From Kurthia gibsonii (GTDB lineage Bacteria > Bacillota > Bacilli > Bacillales_A > Planococcaceae): a stretch of DNA of 47,550 bases. The translations under genes were made by a program, and so were the position numbers. The stretch covers positions 1 to 47,550 of the forward strand of contig NZ_BJOB01000019.1 in assembly GCF_006539985.1 (NCBI RefSeq), written 5' to 3'. The notes under the pieces were generated by a model that saw nothing but the letters and a program-made list of their open reading frames with translations, was not told the DNA's origin and did no database searches. Below, one piece after another: positions 17,200 to 27,574 of the stretch (positions are counted from its first letter, which is position 1; each line of letters opens with the position of its first letter).

Positions 17200-17240
17200 A
17201 AAACGACTTCATGAGAATGTTCTCATGAAGTCGTTTTTTG
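17200..17240 (+). terminator. Intrinsic terminator after ndh
   Basis: AAAACGACTTCATGAGAA (17200-17217) and its exact reverse complement (17220-17237) form a perfect 18-bp stem with a tiny loop and a T-run on both strands. Confidence 0.92.
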
Positions 17241-17273
17241 TTGTTTCAATACATTTGTTGAGACAAAATAAAA

Positions 17274-17410
17274 ATGCTTTAGAGGACGTTGCTTCTCCTA
17301 AAGCATGGGCGGGGACTCAACTATTACATTTGAGTAAAGTTTTGGGGAATCGATTCTATTTATATAGAGGGTCTATGTAAGCTCACTCAGAAGGGGAATG
17401 CCGAGTGAGC
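17274..17410. other. Hairpin-rich region upstream of ysoA (possible structured RNA)
   Basis: Three separate stem-loops lie in 140 bp. ATGCTTTAG (17274-17282) pairs with CTAAAGCAT (17298-17306). ACTCAA (17315-17320) pairs with TTGAGT (17330-17335). GCTCACTC (17381-17388) pairs with GAGTGAGC (17403-17410). G-rich single-stranded stretches such as GGGCGGGG lie between them. No ORF is present. I match it to no known riboswitch or small RNA, and none of the hairpins ends in a T-run. It could be a leader for ysoA or an independent RNA. Confidence 0.4.
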
Positions 17411-17574
17411 CATTGGGGTTGAACACAATCTCATTTCACCAATAAAGAAATTTCTAATAATAAAATACCCCGATGAAAGCGTTGTAAACCTACCAACACG
17501 AATTGTTTCATGATTTTGCGTGTTCAGTAAAAGCACATATGATAAACTATGGGAGAATGAGGAGAGTGACGAAG

Positions 17575-18573
17575 TTGAAAAGAAAACAGAAGATATATCA
17601 GAACGAAAAAATCGTCATGTTTCCTGGAACGGTGGAACGACTTCTTCAACAAGGTCACGCTTATGCTGAGAAGTTTGAATATCATGAAGCTATTCAATGT
17701 TTTCAAGATATTCTTCAATATGAGGAAATGGATGAACATACGCTTCATGTGTACGCCTACTGTTTACACGAAACAAGACAATTTGAACAGGCTAGAGAAG
17801 TAGTGGAGTCTCTATTAGCACAAGGTCCGAGTCAATATATTGAAACGATGGAGCTGTACTTATCAATTTGTATGGAGCTACGCGATTTTCAGCATGTACA
17901 ACAAATTGTTCGTTCTTTATTGGAAGAAAATATTGTGCCAAACTCTTCAATCGAACGTTTCACAAGTATTTATAATTTGAGTGAAAAGTTATTAAAGTTA
18001 TCGCATTCAGAACAAAGTATAGAGGAAGAAGCAGCAGAGGTCGTGTTATCATTAGAGGTTTTTTTATACTTACCAGTATACGAACAGCTGCATCGTCTTC
18101 AATCTTTATCAGAAATGAACGTTCGACCTTTAATAGATGAAATTCGCACAATCATTGAAACGGAAGAAGTACATCCGATTGTTCGCAGTGTGGCACTTTG
18201 CTTATTAGTAGAGCAAGAGGTGAATGGTGACTTAACAATTCGTAAGTTTGAGCAAACACTTACAGTTAATCTAATGACATTACCTACTCCAGATGAGCTG
18301 CCTGTCACACAATCTGTAAAAAAAATCGTAAATGAACGGCTAGAGAAGGAAAGTAGCACATTAGAAATGGTACAATATGTTTTGACACGTCACATTTTAG
18401 TTACTTATCCTTTTGAATGGTTTGGGGCTTCTGCTGAAAAGGTATCAGAGGGATATATTCATTATGTTCATTCTTTATTAGGACAAGAAATATCCGATGA
18501 AAGTGAAACAGATAACAAGGTGATGGAACTCATCCAACAACTTGAAAAATTTTCAGATATACCAGAAGTATGA
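17575..18573 (+). CDS. ysoA: TPR-repeat protein, YsoA-like
   Basis: The helical protein of about 332 aa starts with TPR-like units (about 18-110, for example LLQQGHAYAEKFEYHEAIQC and YAYCLHETRQFEQAREV). A longer acidic region follows. It lacks a signal peptide and is cytoplasmic. In B. subtilis ysoA sits immediately before tig, as here, and has similar length. Its function is not known. The start is uncertain: GAGGAG at 17559-17564 best serves a TTG at 17575, while an in-frame ATG at 17557 overlaps that site. tig follows about 105 bp later with its own promoter. Confidence 0.75.
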   Translation: MKRKQKIYQNEKIVMFPGTVERLLQQGHAYAEKFEYHEAIQCFQDILQYEEMDEHTLHVYAYCLHETRQFEQAREVVESLLAQGPSQYIETMELYLSICMELRDFQHVQQIVRSLLEENIVPNSSIERFTSIYNLSEKLLKLSHSEQSIEEEAAEVVLSLEVFLYLPVYEQLHRLQSLSEMNVRPLIDEIRTIIETEEVHPIVRSVALCLLVEQEVNGDLTIRKFEQTLTVNLMTLPTPDELPVTQSVKKIVNERLEKESSTLEMVQYVLTRHILVTYPFEWFGASAEKVSEGYIHYVHSLLGQEISDESETDNKVMELIQQLEKFSDIPEV

Positions 18574-18579
18574 AATCTG

Positions 18580-18607
18580 TTGAAACTATGTAGAACTATG
18601 ATATACT
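18580..18607 (+). promoter_or_regulatory. Sigma-A promoter of tig
   Basis: TTGAAA (18580-18585), a 16-bp spacer and TATACT (18602-18607) with an extended TGA before the -10. It is 72 bp upstream of the tig start. Confidence 0.65.
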
Positions 18608-18678
18608 AAAACAGTTGTCAAAGTCGTAATAACGAACGCTTTTAAAGCACTTTGAATTTATTTTTGGAGGTTATATTC

Positions 18679-19965
18679 ATGTCAGTTAAATTTGAAAAAC
18701 AAGAAGGAAACAACGGTTTATTAACAGTTGAGCTTCCTGCTGAAACAGTAAATGCTGCATTAGATCAAGCATTTAAAAAAGTAGTAAAACAAATCAACGT
18801 ACCAGGTTTCCGTAAAGGTAAAATGCCTCGTGCAATGTTCGAGAAAAAATTCGGTGTTGAATCTTTATACCAAGATGCACTTGAAATTTTAATCAACGAA
18901 AACTACCCAACAGCTCTAATCGAAGCAGGTGTTGAGCCAGTAGATCAACCAGAAATCGATTTCGAAAAAATCGAGAAAAACGAACCATTCACATTCACAG
19001 CTAAATTAGTATTACGTCCAGAAGTTGAACTTGGCGAATACAAAGGCTTAGAAGTGAAAAAAGGTTCTACTGAAGTAACAGAAGAAGAAATCAATGCAAT
19101 CATCGAAGGTCACCAAGCACGTCTTGCTGAACTTGTAGTTAAAGAAGATGCTGCAATTGAAAACGGCGATACTGCTGTAATCGATTTCGAAGGTTTCCAC
19201 GAAGGTGAAGCATTCGAAGGCGGAAAAGGCGAAAACTACGCACTTGAAATCGGTTCTGGTTCATTCATCCCAGGATTTGAAGAGCAATTAGTAGGCGTAA
19301 AAGCTGGCGAATCTAAAGATATCGAAATTACATTCCCAGAAGAATACCATGCAGCTGAATTAGCTGGTAAACCAGCTACATTCAAAGTGACAGTTCACGA
19401 AGTAAAAGCAAAAGAACTTCCAGAGCTTAACGATGAATTAGCAACTGAAATCGATGCTGAAGTAAAAACTTTAGATGAATTACGTACAAAGTTAACTGAA
19501 CAAGCGAAAGCTGAAAAAGAAATGTCAGTTGAAACGGCATTACGTGACGAATTAGTTGAAAAAGCAGCTGAAAATGCTAAAATCGACATTCCAAACGGTA
19601 TGATTCAAACAGAAATCAACCGTATGTTACAAGAATTCGAACAACGTTTACAAACACAAGGTATGAACCTTGATCTTTACTACCAATTCTCTGGTCAAGA
19701 CGAAGCAGCATTACGCGAGCAAATGAAGTCTGACGCTGAAAACCGCGTACGCGTTTCATTAGTACTTGAAGCAATCGCAGCAGCTGAAGCTCTTGAAGTA
19801 ACAGAAGAAGCTCTTGAAGCAGAATTAGAAAAAATGTCAGCACAATTCAACATGGACGCTGAACAAATCAAAGCTGCTTTAGGTGGTACGAGCATCTTAG
19901 AACACGACATTAAAATCCAAAATACAGTTGAGTTCTTAGTTGACCAAGCTAAAATTTCTGAGTAA
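18679..19965 (+). CDS. tig: Trigger factor
   Basis: This 428-aa ribosome-associated chaperone and peptidyl-prolyl isomerase acts on nascent chains. The N-terminal ribosome-binding domain holds the signature [11 protein letters not shown] (about 35-45). The FKBP-like PPIase domain (about 150-245) follows with [11 protein letters not shown] and [11 protein letters not shown] long helical chaperone domain ends the protein. The length matches the family. GGAGG lies 8 nt before the ATG at 18679; the upstream ATG at 18652 has no RBS. It is monocistronic, with a promoter upstream and a hairpin terminator downstream. It is followed by clpX, as in most Bacillales. Confidence 0.97.
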   Translation: MSVKFEKQEGNNGLLTVELPAETVNAALDQAFKKVVKQINVPGFRKGKMPRAMFEKKFGVESLYQDALEILINENYPTALIEAGVEPVDQPEIDFEKIEKNEPFTFTAKLVLRPEVELGEYKGLEVKKGSTEVTEEEINAIIEGHQARLAELVVKEDAAIENGDTAVIDFEGFHEGEAFEGGKGENYALEIGSGSFIPGFEEQLVGVKAGESKDIEITFPEEYHAAELAGKPATFKVTVHEVKAKELPELNDELATEIDAEVKTLDELRTKLTEQAKAEKEMSVETALRDELVEKAAENAKIDIPNGMIQTEINRMLQEFEQRLQTQGMNLDLYYQFSGQDEAALREQMKSDAENRVRVSLVLEAIAAAEALEVTEEALEAELEKMSAQFNMDAEQIKAALGGTSILEHDIKIQNTVEFLVDQAKISE

Positions 19966-20016
19966 GATTTAACAAGTTCGTAAGTCGAATTTGCTTAAAT
20001 ACGATGCACGAATGGA

Positions 20017-20047
20017 GCAAGGTATGGACTTCCCATACCTTGTTTTT
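20017..20047 (+). terminator. Intrinsic terminator after tig
   Basis: CAAGGTATGG (20018-20027) pairs with CCATACCTTG (20033-20042), followed by TTTTT. Confidence 0.88.
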
Positions 20048-20173
20048 ATCATAGTTAAAAAATAACCTGTACATAACACAGAAAAAAAGAGTTAATAATA
20101 GACAAGCAAGACGTAATGTTTGATAATATTAATAGAATCTTGTAATATTGTTGCTTGAATAGGGGTGAAATAA

Positions 20174-21442
20174 TTGTTCAAATTTAATGATGAAAACGGT
20201 AATTTAAAATGTTCATTCTGTGGGAAACCACAAGAGCAAGTACGTAAACTTGTAGCTGGTCCTGGTGTCTACATCTGTGACGAATGTATTGATTTATGTT
20301 CAGAAATCGTTGTAGAAGAGTTAGGAACAGAAGAAGAAATTGAACTGAAAGACATTCCAACACCGAAAGAAATTTTAGGTACTTTGGATAGTTATGTAAT
20401 TGGACAAGAGCGTGCTAAAAAAGCCCTATCTGTTGCGGTATATAATCACTACAAACGCGTCAACTCAAAAAGTAAAGTGGACGACGTAGAATTATCTAAA
20501 TCAAACATTGTTTTAATCGGACCTACTGGTAGTGGTAAAACATTACTAGCTCAAACACTTGCACGTATTATTGATGTGCCATTTGCCATTGCAGATGCGA
20601 CTTCATTAACAGAAGCAGGTTATGTTGGGGAAGATGTTGAAAATATTCTTTTAAAGTTAATTCAAGCTGCGGATTATGATATCGAAAAAGCAGAGCGTGG
20701 CATTATCTATATCGATGAAATCGATAAAGTCGCACGTAAATCTGAAAATCCATCAATCACACGTGATGTATCGGGTGAAGGTGTTCAACAAGCCTTACTA
20801 AAAATTCTAGAAGGTACGGTTGCAAGCGTTCCGCCACAAGGTGGTCGTAAACATCCACACCAAGAATTTTTACAAATTGATACGACGAATATCTTATTCA
20901 TCGTAGGTGGAGCTTTCGATGGAATCGAGTCAATTATTAAACGTCGTATGGGTCAAAAAGTAATCGGCTTCGGTACTGCAGATAAACAAGAAACAGATGA
21001 TAAAAACTTAATGAAACATCTGATTCCTGAAGACTTATTAAAATTTGGTTTAATTCCAGAATTTATCGGTCGTTTACCAGTATTGGCAAGTTTAGAGCAA
21101 TTAGACGAAGATGCACTTGTACAGATTTTAACAGAACCTAAAAACGCATTAACAAAACAATATGAAAAAATGATTGAATTGGATAATGTACAATTAGAGT
21201 TCGAAAAAGATGCATTATACGAAATTGCAAAACTTGCGATTGAACGTAAAACAGGTGCTCGTGGATTACGTTCGATTATTGAGAATGTAATGCTTGATGT
21301 GATGTTTGAATTACCATCTCGTGATGACATTGCGAAATGTATAATTACGAAAGAAACACTTACTGAAAAGGCTCATCCAAAACTTTTATTAGAAGATGGC
21401 ACTGAAGTGAAAGATTCAGATAACGAAAAAACATCAGCCTAA
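20174..21442 (+). CDS. clpX: ATP-dependent Clp protease ATP-binding subunit ClpX
   Basis: The 422-aa AAA+ unfoldase delivers substrates to ClpP. The N-terminal zinc-binding domain has Cys13, 16, 35 and 38. Walker A is GPTGSGKT (about 117-124) and Walker B is IIYIDEIDK. The IGF loop that docks on ClpP is visible in KVIGFGT. Sensor-2 lies in GARGLRSI. The start codon is TTG with AGGGGTGA upstream, giving a length equal to the family. clpP is not in the window. It has its own terminator, so it is separate from lon. In B. subtilis lonB lies between clpX and lonA; it is absent here. Confidence 0.97.
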   Translation: MFKFNDENGNLKCSFCGKPQEQVRKLVAGPGVYICDECIDLCSEIVVEELGTEEEIELKDIPTPKEILGTLDSYVIGQERAKKALSVAVYNHYKRVNSKSKVDDVELSKSNIVLIGPTGSGKTLLAQTLARIIDVPFAIADATSLTEAGYVGEDVENILLKLIQAADYDIEKAERGIIYIDEIDKVARKSENPSITRDVSGEGVQQALLKILEGTVASVPPQGGRKHPHQEFLQIDTTNILFIVGGAFDGIESIIKRRMGQKVIGFGTADKQETDDKNLMKHLIPEDLLKFGLIPEFIGRLPVLASLEQLDEDALVQILTEPKNALTKQYEKMIELDNVQLEFEKDALYEIAKLAIERKTGARGLRSIIENVMLDVMFELPSRDDIAKCIITKETLTEKAHPKLLLEDGTEVKDSDNEKTSA

Positions 21443-21458
21443 TTTAAAAGGATTTTAG

Positions 21459-21508
21459 CTGACTTCGATGGAGTGCTTATATTGCACTGTTTTGAAGTCA
21501 GTTTTTTT
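21459..21508 (+). terminator. Intrinsic terminator after clpX
   Basis: CTGACTTC (21459-21466) pairs with GAAGTCAG (21494-21501), enclosing a small GTGC/GCAC hairpin, and a run of seven T follows. Confidence 0.85.
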
Positions 21509-21550
21509 AATGAATAAAGTGTTAAAGTTTATGTGGAGGTGCAAGTTTGC

Positions 21551-23878
21551 ATGACAACAAAATTAAGAACGTATCGAATTCCATTGCTGCCTCTAAGAGG
21601 TCTAGTAATCTATCCTAAAACGCTGTTACATATTGATGTGGGTCGTGAAAAATCAACTGCAGCTGTAGAACAAGCACTAAATGATGACAGTATCCTATAT
21701 GTTGTAACACAAAAAGAAATTGCAAAAGAATCACCAGACTCAGATGATTTTTATCGTATGGGTGCACTCGTGAAAATTAAGCAATTGATTAAGCTACCAA
21801 ATGGCGCCTCACGTGTATTAGTAGAAGGTATTTGTCGTGCGCAAGCCATTGATTATATCGAAGAAGAAAAAATGACGGTAGTTGATGTAGAAGTATTTGA
21901 AGACGATCCGACATTAACTGTTGAATTAGAAGCATTGATGCGTACTTTATTAGATGCTTTTAAACGCTATGTGAAAGCTTCAAGCAAAATTTCCCCTGAA
22001 GTCATTGAAACATCAGAAGAAATTGAAGAGCCTGGTTTACTAGCTGATACCATTGCTAGTCATTTGCCATTGAAAATGGTTGCAAAACAAGAAATCTTAC
22101 GTACAGTTGATGTTCAAAAAAGATTGGAAATTCTTGTTCAACGTATTTTTAATGAACAGGAAATTTTAAATGTGGAGAAAAAAATCCATACAAAAGTAAA
22201 ACGTTCCGTTGAAAAATCTCAAAAAGATTTTTATTTACGTGAGCAAATGAAGGCGATTCAAGATGAATTGGGTGAAACAGAAGGTAAAATATCTGAGGTT
22301 GATGAATTAAAGAAAAAAATCATCGAAGCGAAAATGCCTGAACACGCTGAAAAAGCAGCACTAAAAGAGTTGAAGCGTTATGAACGTTTGCCAGCACAAG
22401 CAGCTGAAAGTGGTATTATTCGTAACTATTTAGATTGGTTGATTGATTTACCTTGGTCTAAAAAGACAAAAGATCGTAAAGATATTAAAAAAGCAAAAGA
22501 TATTTTAGACCATGATCACGATGGCCTTGAAAAAGTAAAAGATCGTATTTTAGAATATTTAGCAGTGACACAATTAAAAGATTCATTACGTGGACCGATT
22601 CTTTGCTTAGCAGGACCTCCAGGGGTTGGTAAAACATCATTAGCTAAATCGATTGCGACTTCTTTAAATCGTGAATTTGTGCGTATTTCACTAGGTGGCG
22701 TACGTGATGAGTCGGAAATTCGAGGTCATCGTAGAACGTATATTGGTGCTATGCCAGGACGTATTATTCAAGGGATGAAAAAAGCAGGAACGATTAACCC
22801 TGTATTTTTACTAGATGAGATTGATAAAATGTCGAATGATTTCCGTGGAGATCCTTCATCAGCGATGTTGGAGGTGTTAGATCCAGAGCAAAATAACACA
22901 TTTAGTGATCACTATATTGAAGAAACATACGATTTATCAAATGTTTTATTTATCGCGACAGCAAATGATTTAAGTAGTATTCCAGGACCGCTTTATGACC
23001 GTATGGAAGTCATTCAAATTGGCGGTTATACAGAACAAGAGAAAATTCAAATTGCGAAAAACCATTTAGCACCTAAACAAATTGAAGAAAATGGTTTGAA
23101 AAAATCACAAATTCAATTTAGAGAAGATGGTTTAACGGAAATCGTTCGTTACTATACGCGAGAAGCGGGTGTTCGAGGGTTAGAGCGTACACTTGCATCC
23201 GTATGTCGAAAAGCAGCGAAACAGATTGTCATGGAAGAAAAGAAACGAGTTGTTATTACAGCGAAAAATGTAGCGGACTACTTAGGTAAACGTAAAGTGT
23301 CGCATGGTCAAATGGAAGAAGAAAATCCAATTGGTGTAGCAACAGGTCTTGCTTACACAACAGTTGGTGGTGATACATTACAAATCGAAGTATCGATTAC
23401 ACCAGGTAAAGGAAAGCTGATCTTAACAGGTAAATTAGGTGATGTGATGAAAGAATCTGCACAAACTGCTTTATCTTTTGTCCGTTCTAAATTAGACTTA
23501 TTAAAGGTAGAGCAATCTTACTTTGATGAGCATGATATTCATGTTCACGTACCAGAAGGCGCTGTACCAAAAGATGGTCCATCAGCAGGTGTGACAATGG
23601 TAACAGCTCTTGTATCAGCGATTACGGAGACACCAGTCCGTAAAGAAGTTGGTATGACGGGTGAAGTGACACTTCGCGGACGCGTTCTACCAATCGGTGG
23701 TTTAAAAGAGAAGTCGTTAAGTGCACACCGCGCTGGTTTAACAACGATTATCGTTCCAAAGAAAAACGAAGCGGATATTGAAGATATACCAGAGAGTGTA
23801 CGAAAAGAGCTAACATTTAAGCTAGTGTCAAGCGCTGACGAGGTATTGAAAATAGCGTTAGACGGAGGGAAAGAATAA
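21551..23878 (+). CDS. lon: ATP-dependent protease Lon (LonA type)
   Basis: The 775-aa soluble hexameric AAA+ protease handles quality control and regulatory proteolysis. An N-terminal LAN substrate domain starts at [13 protein letters not shown]-like sequence. Walker A is GPPGVGKT (about 356-363) and Walker B is VFLLDEIDK. The C-terminal protease domain has the Ser-Lys dyad: Ser in [11 protein letters not shown] (about 678) and Lys in [12 protein letters not shown] (about 720). There is no membrane insertion, so it is LonA rather than LonB. GGAGGTG suits the ATG at 21551; the GTG at 21533 precedes that RBS. The stop lies next to the engB start, so the pair is an operon. Confidence 0.96.
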   Translation: MTTKLRTYRIPLLPLRGLVIYPKTLLHIDVGREKSTAAVEQALNDDSILYVVTQKEIAKESPDSDDFYRMGALVKIKQLIKLPNGASRVLVEGICRAQAIDYIEEEKMTVVDVEVFEDDPTLTVELEALMRTLLDAFKRYVKASSKISPEVIETSEEIEEPGLLADTIASHLPLKMVAKQEILRTVDVQKRLEILVQRIFNEQEILNVEKKIHTKVKRSVEKSQKDFYLREQMKAIQDELGETEGKISEVDELKKKIIEAKMPEHAEKAALKELKRYERLPAQAAESGIIRNYLDWLIDLPWSKKTKDRKDIKKAKDILDHDHDGLEKVKDRILEYLAVTQLKDSLRGPILCLAGPPGVGKTSLAKSIATSLNREFVRISLGGVRDESEIRGHRRTYIGAMPGRIIQGMKKAGTINPVFLLDEIDKMSNDFRGDPSSAMLEVLDPEQNNTFSDHYIEETYDLSNVLFIATANDLSSIPGPLYDRMEVIQIGGYTEQEKIQIAKNHLAPKQIEENGLKKSQIQFREDGLTEIVRYYTREAGVRGLERTLASVCRKAAKQIVMEEKKRVVITAKNVADYLGKRKVSHGQMEEENPIGVATGLAYTTVGGDTLQIEVSITPGKGKLILTGKLGDVMKESAQTALSFVRSKLDLLKVEQSYFDEHDIHVHVPEGAVPKDGPSAGVTMVTALVSAITETPVRKEVGMTGEVTLRGRVLPIGGLKEKSLSAHRAGLTTIIVPKKNEADIEDIPESVRKELTFKLVSSADEVLKIALDGGKE

Positions 23879-23879
23879 C

Positions 23880-24461
23880 ATGAAAGTCCATAATGTCGAG
23901 ATGGTCATCAGTGCAGTTCGACCAAACCAGTACCCAGAGGACGGGTATCCAGAATTTGCACTTGCAGGTCGCTCAAATGTCGGTAAATCATCTTTTATTA
24001 ACAAGATGATTGGTCGTAAAAGTTTAGCACGTATTTCATCAAAACCAGGTAAAACACAAACATTAAACTTTTATAAAATTGAAGAACAATTATTTTTCGT
24101 AGATGTTCCAGGCTATGGTTATGCGAAAGTATCAAAATCAGAGCGTGAAGCATGGGGGAAAATGATTGAAGAATATTTTACAAGTCGTGAAATATTAAAA
24201 GCAGTTGTGCAGATTGTTGATTTACGTCATGAACCAACAGACGATGATTGCATGATGTACGATTTCTTAAAGCATTACAACATTCCTTGCATTATCATTG
24301 CGACAAAAGCAGATAAAGTAAAAAAAGGAAAATGGGCACAACATAAAAAAGTGGTAAAAGAAACACTTGATATGGACCCATCTGACCCACTCATTCTTTT
24401 CTCATCTGAAACAGGTATGGGATTTGATGAAGCATGGGCAGAAATTGAAAAACGTATGTAA
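23880..24461 (+). CDS. engB: Ribosome biogenesis GTPase EngB/YsxC
   Basis: The 193-aa TRAFAC GTPase is needed for late 50S subunit assembly. The G motifs are in order: G1 GRSNVGKSS (about 28-36), the G2 region PGKTQT, G3 DVPGYGY, and G4 TKADK (about 142-146). G5 lies around LFSSETG. Length and order match YsxC. It starts 1 nt after the lon stop, and the GGAGGGAAAG RBS lies inside the lon coding end, so translation of the two is coupled. A hairpin terminator follows and isolates the pair from the downstream tetrapyrrole genes. Confidence 0.96.
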   Translation: MKVHNVEMVISAVRPNQYPEDGYPEFALAGRSNVGKSSFINKMIGRKSLARISSKPGKTQTLNFYKIEEQLFFVDVPGYGYAKVSKSEREAWGKMIEEYFTSREILKAVVQIVDLRHEPTDDDCMMYDFLKHYNIPCIIIATKADKVKKGKWAQHKKVVKETLDMDPSDPLILFSSETGMGFDEAWAEIEKRM

Positions 24462-24466
24462 AGAAT

Positions 24467-24501
24467 AAGCAGATGAAGTGATACCACTTGATCTGCTTTT
24501 T
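24467..24501 (+). terminator. Intrinsic terminator after engB
   Basis: AAGCAGAT..AAGTG (24467-24480) pairs with CCACTT.ATCTGCTT with small interruptions and ends in a T-run. Confidence 0.82.
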
Positions 24502-24523
24502 CACATCTAAAAAGGGGATTGCT

Positions 24524-25129
24524 ATGGGACAAATACCAATTTATTTGAATAGTGAACAGATTCGCATTTTAATTGTAGGTGGTGGAAAGATTGCTTACCG
24601 AAAATGTCGTACATTGGTCGAAGCAGGAGGACAAGTTACGGTGATTGCGCAACAACTATTACCTGAATTTGAACATTATTTAACGGAACAACAAATACCA
24701 TTACATAAAAGATTGTATGAATTAGGTGAGGCAGCACAATATGAGTTGGTGATAGCTGCAACGAATCAAACGACAGTGAACGAACAAATTCAACAAGATA
24801 GCCAAGCAATTATTTGTCGAGTAGATGACGCAAAAAAGGGGAATGGAGTACTACCGGCAGTTGTACAGCGTGGTGATTTTGTTTTAAGTATTGGAACAAA
24901 CGGTGCAAGTCCAATTTTTTCTAGGAAAATCAAAAAGCAGTTGTCACAACAGTTTGATGCGCATTATGAAAGCTACATTGCTTTTTTACAGCATGTACGC
25001 ATGCAGTATAAAGGACAAAAAGAAGTACTTGAAGAAGTGACGAATGAGATATATGTTCATATGACAGACGAAGAGAGAAACGAGACATTACAACAATTTG
25101 TAAACAACCTGTTTGAAGAACGTAACTGA
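24524..25129 (+). CDS. Precorrin-2 dehydrogenase-like protein (siroheme synthase N-terminal type)
   Basis: The 201-aa protein begins with IPIYLNSEQIRILIVGGGKIAYRK, cut here as the NAD-binding motif VGGGKIAYRK (about 17-26) of the Met8p/CysG-N family. The segment NGASPIFSRKIKKQL (about 126-140) is also typical. The family oxidises precorrin-2 to sirohydrochlorin with NAD and in some cases inserts iron to give siroheme. The canonical catalytic Asp was not checked. The ATG at 24524 follows AAAAGGGG. It lies between engB and hemA, so it may draw on the same uroporphyrinogen III made by HemA-HemD. No uroporphyrinogen methyltransferase, which would supply its substrate, is in the window; an accessory role to hemA is possible. 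Confidence 0.8.
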   Translation: MGQIPIYLNSEQIRILIVGGGKIAYRKCRTLVEAGGQVTVIAQQLLPEFEHYLTEQQIPLHKRLYELGEAAQYELVIAATNQTTVNEQIQQDSQAIICRVDDAKKGNGVLPAVVQRGDFVLSIGTNGASPIFSRKIKKQLSQQFDAHYESYIAFLQHVRMQYKGQKEVLEEVTNEIYVHMTDEERNETLQQFVNNLFEERN

Positions 25130-25225
25130 ATTTGTTAAAATGATTCTGGAAATATGCTGGATTGTATATAAATATGACAGTAATCGCAATTATATAAGAC
25201 TTTGTAAATATAAAGTGACAGAGTA

Positions 25226-25234
25226 TGGTATAAT
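25226..25234 (+). promoter_or_regulatory. Extended -10 promoter of the hem operon
   Basis: TGGTATAAT (25226-25234) is a consensus extended -10. The -35 region 17 bp upstream (AAATAT) is poor. It lies 41 bp before the hemA start. Confidence 0.6.
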
Positions 25235-25274
25235 CATAGACGATAATTATAGAACGTGAGAGGTGTATGACGTC

Positions 25275-26639
25275 ATGCATACAATTGTAGTAGGCTTGAA
25301 CTACAAAACAGCTCCTGTCGAAGTTCGTGAAAAATTCTCAATAACAGAAGAAGCACTAGCTGAGGCAATGCGAGCATTACAAAATGAAAAAAGTATATTA
25401 GAGAATGTAATTGTTTCGACATGTAATCGTACAGAAGTGTATGCTGTCGTTGATCAACTACATACTGGTCGTCATTATATTAAACAATTTTTAGCGAATT
25501 GGTTTAATATGCCGGTTGCAGAATTCGAAAATCATCTTTACATTCGTGAAAATGATCAATCGATGCAACACTTATTCAAAGTGACTTCTGGAATTGATTC
25601 AATGGTTCTAGGAGAAACACAAATTCTTGGTCAAGTAAAGCATAGCTTCTTAGAGGCACAGCAAATAGGTACAACAGGGACATTGTTTAATCGTTTATTT
25701 AAACAAAGTGTAACATTTGCGAAAAAAGCACATGGCGAAACGGCGATTGGTGAAAATGCAGTATCTGTATCGTATGCGGCTGTTGAGCTTGCAAAGAAAA
25801 TTTTCAATACACTGGACAAAACACATGTCGCAATTCTTGGTGCTGGTAAGATGGGCGAACTTGCTATGGAAAACTTATATGGTAGTGGTGTAGGAAAAGT
25901 CACTGTTGTCAATCGTACGATGGAAAAGGCAGAAACACTGGCTGATAAATTCCAAGGTACAGCGAAGTCGATGCAAGAATTACAATGTACATTACTTGAG
26001 GCAGATATTTTGATTACATCAACTGGTGCAAAAGATTATGTCATTGATTATGATTTAATGCGTTATGTGGAGAAGATGCGTAAAGGGAAGCCTCTATTCA
26101 TGGTAGATATCGCAGTACCACGTGATATCGATCCGAAAATTAGTGAACTTCAAAGTGTTTTCTTATATGATATTGATGATTTACAAGGAATTGTCGAAGC
26201 GAACCTAGCAGAACGTGAACGTGCTGCTAATGAAATTACACAGATGATTGATACAGAAATCCATGAATTCAAAGATTGGATGGGAACACTTGGCGTTGTT
26301 CCAGTTATTTCAGCATTGCGTCAAAAAGCAGCGACAATTCAAGCTGAAACAATGCAAAGTATTGAAAATAAAATGCCGAATTTAACAGAACGTGAACGAA
26401 AAATTTTAAGTAAGCATACCAAATCAATCGTCAACCAATTATTAAAAGAACCAATTCTACAAGCAAAAGAATTGGCAGGTTCTCCAAATGCAGCGAAGCA
26501 ATTGGAACTGTTCCAACGTATTTTTGGGATTGAAGAAGATACACAGGCTCAAATTGAGCAGCAACAACTACAAGCAGAAGAGCGCTATCAAAAACGAGTA
26601 GCAGAAGAAGTCGTTGCAGAACCTAAATTTACTTTTTAA
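25275..26639 (+). CDS. hemA: Glutamyl-tRNA reductase
   Basis: The 454-aa enzyme reduces glutamyl-tRNA(Glu) with NADPH to glutamate-1-semialdehyde, the first committed step of the C5 tetrapyrrole pathway. The catalytic Cys50 lies in VSTCNRTEV. The substrate-recognition segment [19 protein letters not shown] is present, as is the NADPH fold [13 protein letters not shown] (about 186). The C-terminal dimerisation helices extend into a Gln/Glu-rich tail. GAGAGGTG fits the ATG at 25275; the upstream GTG (25263) is inside that site. It heads hemAXCDBL, but a strong terminator-like hairpin separates it from hemX. Confidence 0.97.
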   Translation: MHTIVVGLNYKTAPVEVREKFSITEEALAEAMRALQNEKSILENVIVSTCNRTEVYAVVDQLHTGRHYIKQFLANWFNMPVAEFENHLYIRENDQSMQHLFKVTSGIDSMVLGETQILGQVKHSFLEAQQIGTTGTLFNRLFKQSVTFAKKAHGETAIGENAVSVSYAAVELAKKIFNTLDKTHVAILGAGKMGELAMENLYGSGVGKVTVVNRTMEKAETLADKFQGTAKSMQELQCTLLEADILITSTGAKDYVIDYDLMRYVEKMRKGKPLFMVDIAVPRDIDPKISELQSVFLYDIDDLQGIVEANLAERERAANEITQMIDTEIHEFKDWMGTLGVVPVISALRQKAATIQAETMQSIENKMPNLTERERKILSKHTKSIVNQLLKEPILQAKELAGSPNAAKQLELFQRIFGIEEDTQAQIEQQQLQAEERYQKRVAEEVVAEPKFTF

Positions 26640-26652
26640 GAGCTGATTTAAG

Positions 26653-26702
26653 AACGTTTTCGTATCTATGTGTTAAAATATAGATGCGAGAGCGTTTTTT
26701 TC
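26653..26702 (+). terminator. Terminator-like hairpin between hemA and hemX
   Basis: Positions 26653-26669 pair with 26680-26696 over 17 bp without mismatch (three G-U pairs), with a 10-nt loop and an immediate T-run to 26701. It lies in the 86-bp gap inside the hem operon. It should stop a fraction of transcripts after hemA, or act as a processing/attenuation site. Confidence 0.85.
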
Positions 26703-26725
26703 ATGATATATAAGGAGCGTCGTAT

Positions 26726-27556
26726 ATGACCGATTTAGCAATGACCCGATTGCACGAAGCAATCGTTGTGCTATACGCAATCGGGATAATTTTTTACTTT
26801 GTAGATTATTTAAAAAAAGATGCAAAGTCACGTCGAATCGCTTTTTGGTTTGTTTCGGTTGTTTGGATTTTACAATCAGTTTTTTTAATTGTATATATTA
26901 TTCAAACGCATCGATTCCCGATTCTGACACTATTTGAAGGGATTTATTTTTATAGTTGGTTATTAGTATCCATCTCGATTTTACTGCATTGTGTTTATCG
27001 AGCCGATTTACCTGTATTCTTTATTAATATTCTCGGGTTTATCTTTATGGTTATTCATACATTTGCACCAAACCAAGTGGCGCAATCACCTGTAGGTGAG
27101 AATTTAGTTTCTGAGTTATTATTTATTCATGTGATGTTTGCGATTTTGTCTTATGTTGCTTTTTCATTATCTTTTGTTTTTTCGACATTGTACGTTATTT
27201 TATACAATGTATTAAAAAAGAAAAAATGGACGAAGCAGTGGACGAGGCTACCATCGCTTGGACAAGCAGAAAGTAGTTCAAATTGGGCAATGGTAATTGG
27301 GATTCCCATTCTTTTTATCAGTCTGATTTTAGGGTTTATGTGGGCTTATATCACCGTCGATAATTTAAATGTATTTGATGTAAAAATCATCGGTTCATTC
27401 ATTACATTGTTTGTCTATTGTACGATTGTTTTATTGAATCGTCGCGATCAACTACATTCAATTCGATTGGCATGGGTCAACATATGTGCTTTTTTATTGG
27501 TTATTATTAATTTCTTTTTAGGAAGTAGCTTATCAGGTTTCCATTTTTGGTATTAA
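26726..27556 (+). CDS. hemX: HemX, CcsA-like membrane protein
   Basis: The 276-aa integral membrane protein has about eight hydrophobic segments and belongs to the cytochrome c assembly/CcsA-like family. The tryptophan- and histidine-bearing region near GFMWAYITVDN is typical. In B. subtilis HemX is encoded after hemA and negatively affects the HemA protein level. AAGGAG precedes the ATG. It sits after a terminator-like hairpin and before hemC (18 bp). The mechanism, probably haem-dependent control of HemA, is known only by analogy. Confidence 0.92.
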   Translation: MTDLAMTRLHEAIVVLYAIGIIFYFVDYLKKDAKSRRIAFWFVSVVWILQSVFLIVYIIQTHRFPILTLFEGIYFYSWLLVSISILLHCVYRADLPVFFINILGFIFMVIHTFAPNQVAQSPVGENLVSELLFIHVMFAILSYVAFSLSFVFSTLYVILYNVLKKKKWTKQWTRLPSLGQAESSSNWAMVIGIPILFISLILGFMWAYITVDNLNVFDVKIIGSFITLFVYCTIVLLNRRDQLHSIRLAWVNICAFLLVIINFFLGSSLSGFHFWY

Positions 27557-27574
27557 CAGAAGGGTAGGATTATT

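Noticed and set aside
25229-25252. PerR box in the hemA promoter region
   Set aside because: TATAAT...ATAATTATA is AT-rich but lacks the 7-1-7 inverted structure of a PerR site.
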